NCBI RefSeq assembly: GCF_963675165.1
Contig: NC_087384.1
Location: 403,001 to 467,000, forward strand
Length of the DNA stretch: 64,000 nt
From: Halichondria panicea
Lineage: Eukaryota; Porifera; Demospongiae; Suberitida; Halichondriidae
Direction of reading: 5' to 3'
The notes below the pieces were generated by a model that was given only the letters and a program-made list of their open reading frames with translations, did not search any database and was not told where the DNA came from. Below are positions 51,501 through 64,000 of the stretch, piece after piece (the first letter of the stretch is position 1; each line of letters starts with the position of its first letter). The position numbers and the translations under genes were made by a program.

Positions 51501-52769
51501 CTATCTTCTCATAAAATAGTCTATAGCTGCAGAGAAAGCAGCAAACCCAGCGCATCCAAATGCAGCTGCCTGAACTCCAGCTGCAGGTAAGGGAACGGAG
51601 GGTTAACACAAGAATGTAAAGCAATAGTTACGAAAGCTCAATTAATAGCTGCAGGAGACATACGGTAATTATAACGGTAATTAGGAACGATGAAAAGCAG
51701 GTCATGACAAGAAAATGTTTTGTTGTATAGACAATTCATGATTCGTTACACCTGCCTAACAAAACACTGTATATACATAGTTAAAATGGTTGAACAGGGT
51801 TCCGCTATAAGAGCATGCTTTCACAGATGACACACCCCCACGGTAACGCTCACCTCTGAGTCCTAGCACACCTCCAGTGGCACAGCCGGCCATCACACTG
51901 GAGGACATGCCACCTTTACCTCGGTACTGTGGGATAAAGGACGACAGGAAAATGTGAGTGAGCAAATGTTCTTATCTATGTACAATGTACCGACTGTGTA
52001 CCATCAAGAGTAAGAGTACATGAGTACATCCTGGTACAATGCATTTTGACTAGAAAGCAATCAGTTTTATCAAAATTCTTTGGAAAACTACATGTATACG
52101 TACTGAAATACCAATTTAGAATAGTATTATTGATTTGTTTGTCTCACTGTTTCGAGGAGACACTCTGATCCAGCAAACATGAAGCCGACTATTGCAAAGT
52201 TCTTGGCATACGATCGTGATCGTTGGCCCATGTCTCGGAGTGTTTCCCGTGTGGTCATCTTCTCATGCGTGATGGGAGAGTCCAGTCCGGCCATAAATAA
52301 ACCAAATGCCCCACCCAGAGCACCTCCTATAGAGATACATAATAACACACATCAATACAGACACCACATAAGTGATTTCCAATACAAATGAAGAAAGTTA
52401 CACACAATTAAATCAGGTCCAGTGATTAGCCTGGGGAAGAAAGAAAGGAGGTAATAAAGGACAGGAGGGATGGGGAAAGAGTTATTGATATCTCGTAAAT
52501 AAAATACTAAACAAACTAACACAGTTCCCACCAACTACAAAGCTCATGATGGACTTGAATGTGCATCCATCCATCACTCTCTGGATCTGTAGCTCCTGCT
52601 CAGTCTTGGGTTTGGCAGCGTACTCTAGCCACTTGTACGGCTGCAATGGACCTCTTATAAGTTGGCCCGTCCGTATGTGATCTATCATATGCGGCAGAGT
52701 GATCCTCTCGCCATTGCTGCCTGGAGGAGGAGAAGGCGCTGTTCCTCTAGTACTTGTATCTGAGTCCAT
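51501..52769 (-). CDS. TIMM22: TIM22, mitochondrial carrier translocase channel, about 189 aa
   Basis: Exons on the minus strand: 52769-52532, 52326-52148, 51926-51854, 51580-51501; sum 570 bp, open. TIM22 forms the twin-pore that inserts carrier proteins into the inner mitochondrial membrane. Tim17/22/23 features are present: MDGCTFKSIMSFVVGG, GGAFGLFMAGLDS, ETLRDMGQR..SYAKNFA, SSVMAGCATGGVLG and AFGCAGFAAFSAAIDYFMRR, with Cys residues where TIM22 forms its disulphide. Length fits human (194 aa). Met at 52769 (MDSDTSTRG) preferred; an in-frame Met lies at 52787. Shares a 97-bp promoter with UQCR10. Confidence 0.95.
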
Positions 52770-52866
52770 CTTGAAAATGTACTCCACGTGGTTTCAGCTT
52801 TAACCCCATGGTTGTCGAATATTATTTTCGTGACGTCACAATATTTGGAAAAGAAGCTGAGGGAAG
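52770..52866. promoter_or_regulatory. 97-bp bidirectional promoter with CRE and E-box, TIMM22 / UQCR10
   Basis: A perfect CRE palindrome TGACGTCA at 52831-52838 and E-box CCACGTGG at 52784-52791 lie between two mitochondrial genes. CREB/ATF and USF/MYC factors are the known binders of such sites; use here is inferred. Confidence 0.65.
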
Positions 52867-53171
52867 ATGGGTCTTACAAGAACAGCGTATAACTTGATCT
52901 TCAGGCGAAGCTCATCGTTCATGTTAACAATGGTGGTCGGTGCTGTGGTATTTGAGAGGTGGTATGACTTTGGAGCAGATGCAATTTGGGAGAACATGAA
53001 CAAAGGGGTAAGACCATAGTTTTTTTATATGCAATGCCATGTTATCATTTCTGTTGGTCTTTGTACACTACTATCACTGTACACTACTATAACTGTGTTT
53101 ATTTTCTCCTACAGAAACTGTGGAAGGACATCCGCCATAAGTACGAGGTTGAAGATGCCAATGACGAGTAG
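52867..53171 (+). CDS. UQCR10: Cytochrome bc1 complex subunit 9, 65 aa
   Basis: Exons 52867-53007 and 53115-53171. The small single-helix subunit of respiratory complex III. Sequence fits UQCR10/QCR9: Y.LIFRRSS.F.LT..VGAVVFER followed by DFGADAIWENMNKGKLWK and IRHKYE. One membrane helix at residues about 18-35. Full length for the family (about 63 aa). Starts back to back with TIMM22, so two inner-membrane proteins share one promoter. Confidence 0.95.
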
Positions 53172-53422
53172 AACAGAACACAAGTATATCATTATACGCA
53201 TCGATCTAGGCTCAAGTCTTTAATTCTTTAATTATTATAAATGCTAGCTCAACGAACAGAACACTTATTTATGTTGAACCTGATATTGTGTGCAATGGGA
53301 ATGTCAATAGCTAGTAACCCTTCTGTCGTTGAATTGAATTTCTTGATTGTGATGCAATGTCAAACAAATGTCAGATTTAAATATGAACTCTAGTTAATTT
53401 AATATAGCTACGCTTCTTCGCT
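53172..53422. other. Intergenic region UQCR10 to PHAF1
   Basis: AT-rich, 251 bp, with no recognisable element. Confidence 0.4.
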
Positions 53423-56587
<3,165 letters not shown>

Positions 56588-56863
56588 CCCCCCCCCCCAC
56601 CAAGATACCTCCCTAGCAACTGACTGTGCCAGTGTAGAGTTAGAGGCATTTCAAAAGTTATAAACTAGCTATTTATATTATAGATTAACACAATTCAAAA
56701 TGTATTGTATCGTGTTCACCATAGCATAGGCCATCCATCATCATGTGTGTGCATTTGTACATAACATAAATTCATATTCAATATTAATTAATACACAAGT
56801 TCTACAAACTGTCAAGACATGACCACATACGATTGTACATAAATTAAGGAACACAATACTGAG
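56588..56863. other. Convergent intergenic region PHAF1 / NDUFS8
   Basis: 276 bp, AT-rich; nothing but probable 3' UTRs. Confidence 0.4.
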
Positions 56864-57876
<1,013 letters not shown>

Positions 57877-58128
57877 TATATTACAAAGATGTACGGATAG
57901 CTAAGTTGGGTTCTACGGTATAGTTAAATGTTGAGAAAGAGCCGCAGAGCTGAGGCTGTTTTCGAGGCTATTAAAATCTGAACTTTGTGTGATCTTTTCA
58001 AAAGGTCAAAGTTCAAAGAAATTTTTTGTCCCTGCTTTATATTTTCAAGATGTCAAAGGGTTAATAAAACCACGTGGCTGGAGTGAGACAACAGCTAGAA
58101 GCTACCCAGCTAGTTAACTATAAATACA
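57877..58128. promoter_or_regulatory. Bidirectional promoter with E-box, NDUFS8 / DCTPP1
   Basis: E-box CCACGTGG at 58070-58077, 51 bp before the DCTPP1 start codon. It is the same octamer as in the TIMM22/UQCR10 promoter and in the array gene promoters. Confidence 0.5.
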
Positions 58129-59077
58129 ATGTCTTCGGAAGATCAAGCAGCTGAAGGGACCTCTGTGTCTGCTGAAGCATCCAAGCCTTTTGTTTTCAGT
58201 TCCAAACTTTCACTGGAAGATGTGTAAGAAAAGAATTCATCCGAGTACAATATTTTCATCATTAATTTTTTTTTATAATTTTCAGGCGATCCATCCAAGC
58301 AAAGTTTGCTGCTGAGAGGAACTGGGAGCAATACCACACTCCGAGGAACTTGCTTCTAGCTATGGTGAGTGCACAAAGGGTTAATCCCTGAATACTTGAA
58401 CTCTTCCTATGATATTATTATGTACTAGTGATGCGTGTATACATCTGTCTTGCATACAGGTGGGGGAAGTTGGAGAGCTCTCGGAGCTATTGTAAGTTTG
58501 TCCTCGCTCCTTTGTACCAACTGTATGTGTTAGCTGCAGGTTCGCTATTTTGGTACTATACTGCACTGAATAATACCTTAACGCAGGAGTGCTTGACGTT
58601 ATCTTACATTACCTCTACTGCCATACATACACCAATTGATTATGATCCCATTTTAATTGTTTTTGCAGTCAGTGGAGAGGAGAAGTGGGAGAAGGACTAC
58701 CAAGTAAGAATAATATTATGAAACAAAGAATAGCAATGTTTCTTGTTTGATTTATAAATGTTACTGCTTGCTGCGTTGTGCTACATTGAACTACACTATT
58801 AATGCATTGTACAGACTTATTCACAGTGTCCCCCCCCCCCTCCCCCCCGTGTACAGAATGGCTAGATAGTGACAAGGAGCATTTGGGACAAGAGCTGAGT
58901 GATGTTCTCATCTACCTGATCAGACTGGCCGAACGTTGCCATATTGATCTACCCTCAGCTGTCTTGAAGAAATTTGAACTAAATGCACAGAAATATCCTG
59001 TTGACAAAGCATATGGAAGAAGTCTTAAGTACTCAGAATATCGAACAGACTCAAAGCAAACAAGTAAAGAAGACTGA
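58129..59077 (+). CDS. DCTPP1: dCTP pyrophosphatase 1, about 153 aa
   Basis: Exons: 58129-58223, 58286-58364, 58460-58491, 58669-58703, 58857-59077; sum 462 bp, open. A MazG-like all-alpha NTP pyrophosphatase that removes dCTP and modified dCTPs. Motifs: FAAERNWEQYHTPRNLLLA, then MVGEVGELSELFQW (E..E metal site) and HLGQELSDVLIYL (E..D metal site), then YPVDKAYGRS.KY. Translating exon 4 in the frame that gives FQWRGEVGEGLP is the one that keeps both neighbours open; the other frame, which also looks plausible, does not. Divergent with NDUFS8. Confidence 0.95.
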
Positions 59078-59291
59078 TCGAAGTGTTATCCAAGTCACAT
59101 GACTTAGCATGAACAAACTTATTCTCTTTTCATGATAGTACCATTTTATTTCAAATACAAGGCCTCATGCATAAAATTATAATAATAATTATAACGTGAA
59201 ATTTGTTCAACTTCCTCTACATGATTACATCAAATTAAAGTGCATGACAGCGTTCAATTGAAAAAAAAATCAGTCTGCATTGAATAAAAGA
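59078..59291. other. Convergent intergenic region DCTPP1 / membrane gene A
   Basis: 214 bp, AT-rich with aataataattataac-like strings; no element identified. Confidence 0.4.
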
Positions 59292-61222
59292 TTAGGGATT
59301 CATTTGATCGTCCATACGCTTAATACAGCTCCAGGAAATACATACAAACAGGCCAGTGGAGGCATACAGCAAATACTGAAAAGTACTGAAGATGGCACTA
59401 GTCACGTACACATACGAATCACAACAGTTTGGTGCAGGCGACGAGGACGCAGAGCAACTATCAGGTTTGGGCTCAACAAAAGTGGTGTATGTTCCAAGAA
59501 TGAGAACAATGAAATTGATAACCGCCACAATGTAGAATATAGTCTCTATGGCACATATGCACTCGCCACACGAACTCGTCTCTTTCGTGGAGAAGTAATT
59601 CCTGTTTCTGATACAGGTCATGATCGAGGGGGCTCCCCTCAATATCACCGTGACAGCCAGCATGACACCACCACCAATCAGGTAGATGATAATGGTGTTG
59701 GTACGAAAGGGACAGTTTCTGATACCGACAGCACCTACAAGGAGAGAGAGACTGTGTTATAGAGTGTATAGAAGACCAGCAAAAAATTACAGCCAGTTAT
59801 TTTTCCTATATGTACATGCATGACTGGTTGTTGTCAATATGCTATATGCTATAAATAATATTCATGCACTCCTGATAATAATATTATATATACAGACTAT
59901 TGGAAGTAGCGCTAGGAATGATGTTGAGAGTATAGTGATTGAGGTAGCTCTGTGGAATGTGATGTCTTTAATGGGGCACTTCAACCACAAACATAACATA
60001 CAGTCTACACCCACATAGCTACTGTATAACCACAGTATACACCCACATAGCTCTAACCCAAACATGACTTACCCACAGTGATCATGGCTATAGGCAGTGC
60101 AATGTACACCAGTGCCAGTATCACTCCAATGCCTGGACAGAGGAAGAGGGTACAATATTCAATCGAGAGTGTATGCATACAATACAAAAGTGTGTTTATG
60201 AACAGTCAGCGAATGTTTTCAACACTGTATGGAAGTTAGTATATAGTCAGACACATTGATGAGACAGTCTAGGCCTCTATTTCCCTCAGTACTGTTAAGG
60301 TCCAAAATCAACTGCTAAACACACACAACCAGCAATCAAACACTCATAATAATGATATAACAATGTTAATTGAAAATCTCCAGGGAATGACAATGTAATA
60401 ATCGAAACTTCTCAACAATTAAACGTGGGAGATTCTGTAACAGCACTCTAATACCCAGAGATGGATGCATGTGTCAGCAACCACAGGCTTTCTTTATCAA
60501 GTAGTGATCCAAGAATGACCTCCAAGAATTCAGCTAAGTTATGGCCTCTCAACAGACACCATGCACACACTGATACATGTACTTACACCACAGCCATCCA
60601 CTGATGCATTGAAGTAATCTCTTCTTCTCAATGATTAACTGGGCCGACCTCACAGCACTGCGACCAAACTGAGCCTCCACATCTAACTCTGGGTCCTGCT
60701 GCTCACTCTTGGGCTCAATGTACTTGCGCAGGTGATGGGCTATACTGTAGCTGATGTAACGCTCAACAAGCTCCTCTCTTCGAGAAGGTTCGGTTTGTGT
60801 GGGGGCAGATCTGCGTCTCTGACCTATAGGGTGATATATTATATATTGAAATATGTTTTACTAGCAGTCAAAAGTAGACTCGTTTTATAAATTAACTTGT
60901 TTTGTATCTTACAAGTATCATCATAGGTATCACGTATCATTCTGTACACTTAAAACTTATGTACACCTCTAGTACTCATGTAGGGTGATAGCTTACAGAG
61001 AGTATCATTAGCTAACTACTTTTTATTTACTAGCTATTTACCAGCTGGGGTTGTGGTGGGGGTGTGTGTTTCATTGTAGTGTGATGGTAGTGGTTGGTTT
61101 CCCTCCGCTGCTGCAACGTGGGCTAGAGGTGGGGCGGTCGGCTTTAGAGAGCCCTCTGGGGCCGAAGGTACCACATCATCATACGAGGGGGGAGCACCGA
61201 ACTCTGAGTGGGGAGTGGAATA
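59292..61222 (-). CDS. Four-helix membrane protein A, TMEM272-like
   Basis: Exons on the minus strand: 61222-61042 (5' end uncertain, may not be the first exon), 60823-60597, 60132-60073, 59734-59292. The first part is Pro-rich cytoplasmic sequence with a PPSY motif (APPSYDDV), a ligand for WW domains of NEDD4-type ligases. Then ERYISYSIAHHLRKYIEPK, a D-P-E-L-D-V-E-A-Q-F-G-R segment, and four hydrophobic helices (GIGVILALVYIALPIAMITV; TIIYLIGGGVMLAVTVIL; FYIVAVINFIVLILGTY; AIFSTFQYLLYASTGLFV). The Cys pair NCCD before helix 4 is shared with its neighbour. The helix pattern resembles TMEM272-like proteins of invertebrates; identity is tentative and function unknown. Confidence 0.65.
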
Positions 61223-61490
61223 CTATGCTTCATCTACACATCGTAGTTAGATAGCATGACTTTATATCTATTACATAAGTACACATCAAGAGACTTCACC
61301 TGCCATTGTATTAGCTCTTGAATAAGTCAATCCAGGTGTACTAGTAAAGGGTAGTGATCCACGTCACATACACATGCACAATGAATGACTTCTCTCTGAT
61401 CTTCTATCAATGAAAAATTCCCCCAACCGCATCAACTTGTCAGTTACACAATTAACGATCTTTACCTATTTATCACAACAATAACACAAT
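61223..61490. other. Region between membrane genes B and A
   Basis: 268 bp expected to hold the 5' exon and promoter of gene A and the 3' UTR of gene B. I could not place a convincing start codon. Confidence 0.35.
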
Positions 61491-62643
61491 TTATGCACCA
61501 ACCTTGTTTTTCATACTTCTAATACAGCACAGAACTAAACACAAGTACAAACTAGTCAACACATACAAAATGTACTGAGAAATGGTAAAAGTGGCACTAG
61601 AAACATACACAAATGCATCACAACAGTTAGGAGCTAGTAATGGAAAATCAGAACATGTAGGCGGCGGTTTACCCTCCGTGAAAATGGTGTACGTTCCAAG
61701 AAAAAGTACGATGAGATTGACAAATAGAAACAGATAAAAGAGAGCTTCAATGGAACATATTCCCTTTGCAGAGCGAGTGGAGTCTCGAGACATGCACCAG
61801 TTTCTAGCTCGCATACAACTGAGTAGTGAAGGGGCTATACGCAGGAGGACCATTAGGCCCAAGAGTATCCCTCCACCTATCAGATACACGATGATGGTGT
61901 CACCTCTGAATGGGCACTCTCCAATACCAATCACTCCTGAGAAGAATGAATTATAATCAACACTGGGTTACGTGCTAAGTTATGATAAGTAATACACTAA
62001 AGACTTCAATGCTATGATCTAAACTCACCGAAAACGACCATTAGGACTGGTAGAGCAATATACACAGGAATGAGCATAACTCCAAAACCTGCACAGTACA
62101 AAAAATCAATTAATGACGTACCGGTATTGTATGACAAATATATTACATGTACGTTTGGCAAGTACATCGTGTGATTCTTCACTTACACCAAAGCCAGCCA
62201 TTAATGCATTGCATCCTCTTCTTCTTAGCAATGGCCATCTGAGCAGTCCGTACTGCATTTCGACCAAACTGTGCCTCCACATCGAGCTCAGGGTCTTGCT
62301 CCTCGTGTTTGGGTATGATGTACTTTCTTAGGTTGTTGGCCACACTGTACGACACATAACTATTGACAAACTTATCAATAGTGGTCTTCTGAGCTCTGCG
62401 TCCCAATGGTGTCTGCTCATGTCTCTCTTCTGTAGGGGTGTTAAAATCCCTGCTTTTAGAGTATCGCTCATTTAGAGAAAACTCTTCGTATCAAGTTCTT
62501 ACCAGTTACTGTAGGACTGCCTCCTCCATCAAGCTGCTCGTAAGGTGTTCCAAAGTCTCGTGGTGGGGCACTAGGTTGGTAGGTGTCTATACTGGCCACA
62601 AAGCCTGGCAGCTCCTCATCGTAGGGTGGGGGGGCTATGTGCT
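61491..62643 (-). CDS. Four-helix membrane protein B, paralogue of A
   Basis: Exons on the minus strand: 62643-62513 (first exon seen), 62429-62187, 62088-62029, 61936-61491. Same layout and the same 60-bp middle exon as gene A, which lies just downstream in tandem, so the two arose by local duplication. PPPYDEEL near the N-terminus is a PPxY motif. DPELDVEAQFGR.AVR.AQ and APNCCDAFVYVSSATF are shared with A almost unchanged. Four hydrophobic segments; helix 2 is VYLIGGGILLGLMVLL. The true start codon is not visible: the exon begins with an acceptor at 62644, so an upstream exon is missing from my model. Confidence 0.65.
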
Positions 62644-63171
62644 CTGTGGGTGGTACCGGGTGAAGGAACAGAACAATGATTTAGACATAATATCCTATGC
62701 ATTCTCTAGACTCTATAGCAAAGTTGTAGATACTTACCAGCCATCCTATAGTATTAAAGGCCTAGGCACTAGATTTAGAGATCACAGCATGCAGAGGAAT
62801 GTTGACAAAGTTGGATGGGCAACGCCTCTATTTACAAAACTGCTAATTCAGCACAATAGTAGTGTGACGTTATCACACGACATTTTACAATTCCGTATTG
62901 AATCTATACAACAAAGGCCAAATAATGTATTGGCCGCCCTCAATTAACAACATTTTGTACATCATCTGTCATAGTATTATATATGTACCCGACATTACAC
63001 CTATTTTACCAATTCTCATGTAACAATGCTGAATGCACAAATGGCAGCTATACAATCATCCGCATCTGCTCTTGGCTACTTGCCATTATGAGCAGATACA
63101 TCAAGACTAGCATACAAAAATGAATTACAGCAAAAAAATAACAATTGAGCTCATGTCTAAGAGAGAGTTTA
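62644..63171. other. Upstream of membrane gene B / 3' flank of next gene
   Basis: Probably the first intron, 5' exon and promoter of gene B. A plus-strand open frame crosses 62438-62947 but runs over the antisense of gene B exons and has no domain, so it is not called. TATA-like strings are frequent and uninformative. Confidence 0.35.
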
Positions 63172-63306
63172 TTAGAGTTCCTCACGATCATCAAAAGATT
63201 CGTTGTTCTCCTCAGCTTCAGCCTCTTCAGGAAGTTTTTTAACAATACCATGAGAGGCTAGTAAAGCCATTATCTCATCCTCAGACATCTTCATAACAGA
63301 CACACG
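63172..63306 (-). CDS. Last coding exon of an unidentified gene
   Basis: On the minus strand, an acceptor (tgtgtag) at 63307 opens an exon reading RVSVMKMSEDEIMALLASHG then IVKKLPEEAEAEENNE and SFDDREEL, with a TAA stop at 63172-63174. Acidic, helical C-terminus with no domain I recognise. The rest of the gene must lie upstream, beyond or inside the transposon remnant, possibly outside the window. The splice acceptor and in-frame stop are the only support. Confidence 0.4.
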   Translation of the reverse strand, partial: RVSVMKMSEDEIMALLASHGIVKKLPEEAEAEENNESFDDREEL

Positions 63307-63390
63307 CTACACAGGGAGGGAGGCACGTGCACATGAAAGACACTACACACACATCATTTCATTACATGCATTCTGAAATGCAAACTGTCT

Positions 63391-63991
63391 TTAAAGGTGA
63401 CATATTTTCACAGGTACAGGGTTTTGCAGAATCTTTGAAATAGAGGGTGTAGAGCGTTCCTTATATGAATATCTAATCTTTACACATTGTGGTGTCATAA
63501 ACACATTGTGGTGAAATGCCAAGTCTGATTGGGAAGCAAAATTCAAAAACAAAATGGCTTTTTCTTGTGAAAAAAGCTGACCAAGGCATTATTTGGGATA
63601 TAAGATGGAGAATAGTGCATCAGACAGAGCTGCTTGGACTGTCTTATCAAAGTGTTGCTGAGAATCTTCAAGTTGATCCATCAACTGTTTGTAGAATAGT
63701 GCATTGTTGACATGCTGACTAAGATCTCCAACTTTATGGTTGACCACAGATAACCTTATAAGGAACGCTCAACGCAAAACGCTTTTTTGTGGATATTGCA
63801 AAGATTCTGCAAAACCCTGTAGATTTGTCTGCAAATTTACTCATTTTGTTGGTATTAAATTCCGGTCAAGATGTGAAGTTAATAGCGTTTCTAATTACTT
63901 ATGGTTTTAATGAGATTCATTGCATTTTCCAATTATCTGCGAGTATATAGAAATAGCAGAAATTAATACCCGCGAAAATATGTCACCTTAA
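63391..63991 (+). mobile_element. DNA transposon remnant, Tc1/IS630-like, nested inverted repeats
   Basis: Outer inverted ends at 63391-63408 (ttaaaggtgacatatttt) and 63975-63991, with an inner 21-bp perfect pair at 63416-63436 and 63800-63820 and a further pair around agcgttccttat (63453/63758). Between the arms, 63516-63710 encodes a 64-residue fragment whose IRWRIVHQTELLGLSYQSVA and VDPSTVCRIV look like the N-terminal helix-turn-helix of Tc1/mariner/IS630-type transposases. The catalytic DDE part is missing, so this is a non-autonomous derivative. Its right end also occurs at 23990-24025. Confidence 0.7.
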
Positions 63992-64000
63992 GATATGCGA

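Noticed and set aside
59280-59762. 160-residue plus-strand open frame
   Set aside because: Antisense of the last exon of membrane gene A, which has clear helices and Cys motifs.
62438-62947. 169-residue plus-strand open frame
   Set aside because: Runs antisense over membrane gene B exon 62513-62643 and shows no domain or splice support.

Overview
The window looks like nuclear DNA of an early-branching animal, most likely a demosponge. Evidence: metazoan genes (HPS4, PHAF1, PRR11, ST7, PHKG, NDUFS8) with many short GT-AG introns, tight head-to-head gene pairs, and AT-rich intergenic DNA full of MITE-like inverted repeats and GT microsatellites. The repeat with ends tgcctcggtg/caccgaggca resembles what I remember of Amphimedon genomic DNA, but that is memory and not a search result.

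Region 1 (1-30,023) is the remarkable part. It is a one-direction tandem array of nine related multi-exon genes that I cannot assign to a named family. The genes are built from a repeated three-exon module. Exon 1 ends in K-I-V/I-L-P-S-S...Y...LR.TI..I.NP, exon 2 carries (GWGK)..F.Y.S.NCPSWWP.DV.F, and exon 3 ends RK.L.AFL.KCP.QYT. I count 34 WWP exons. There are three module flavours: N (starts with ATG, first in the gene), A (linker ISPPVDQQNSA) and B (linker rich in Ser/Glu and Pro, ending SPKLILPSS). Each gene ends in one exon (C) with an acidic linker, a heptad coiled coil and a basic tail KRSRLHH. Every module starts and ends in phase 2, so modules can be added, lost or skipped without breaking the frame; exon lengths I added up give open frames of 442-899 aa for the five complete intact genes. 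The module resembles the DNA-binding/dimerisation region of NRF1/EWG/P3A2 (LR...., GWGK, WWPEDIPW, LR.IV..C), which suggests, but does not prove, a lineage-specific expansion of poly-domain DNA-binding or protein-binding factors. Six genes share a 5' motif (AACGATTAGTACCA) and five share an E-box (GTCCACGTG). One gene has lost its first module, one has a frameshift and one is broken by deletions.

Region 2 (30,227-64,000) is ordinary, dense, conserved gene space: HGH1(-) | single-pass Ser-rich membrane protein(+), PRR11(-) | ST7(+), PHKG(-) | HPS4(+), TIMM22(-) | UQCR10(+), then PHAF1(+), NDUFS8(-) | DCTPP1(+), two tandem four-helix TMEM272-like genes(-), and the last exon of an unidentified gene(-). 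A vertical bar marks five head-to-head pairs with 97-283 bp between start codons, i.e. probable bidirectional promoters; one holds a perfect CRE (TGACGTCA) and E-boxes occur in two. Biologically this stretch mixes mitochondrial parts (TIM22 import, complexes I and III), organelle/trafficking factors (BLOC-3 subunit HPS4, autophagy factor PHAF1), a glycogen kinase, translation-factor chaperone HGH1 and a nucleotide-pool sanitiser. The window ends in a 0.6 kb DNA-transposon remnant with a transposase helix-turn-helix fragment.
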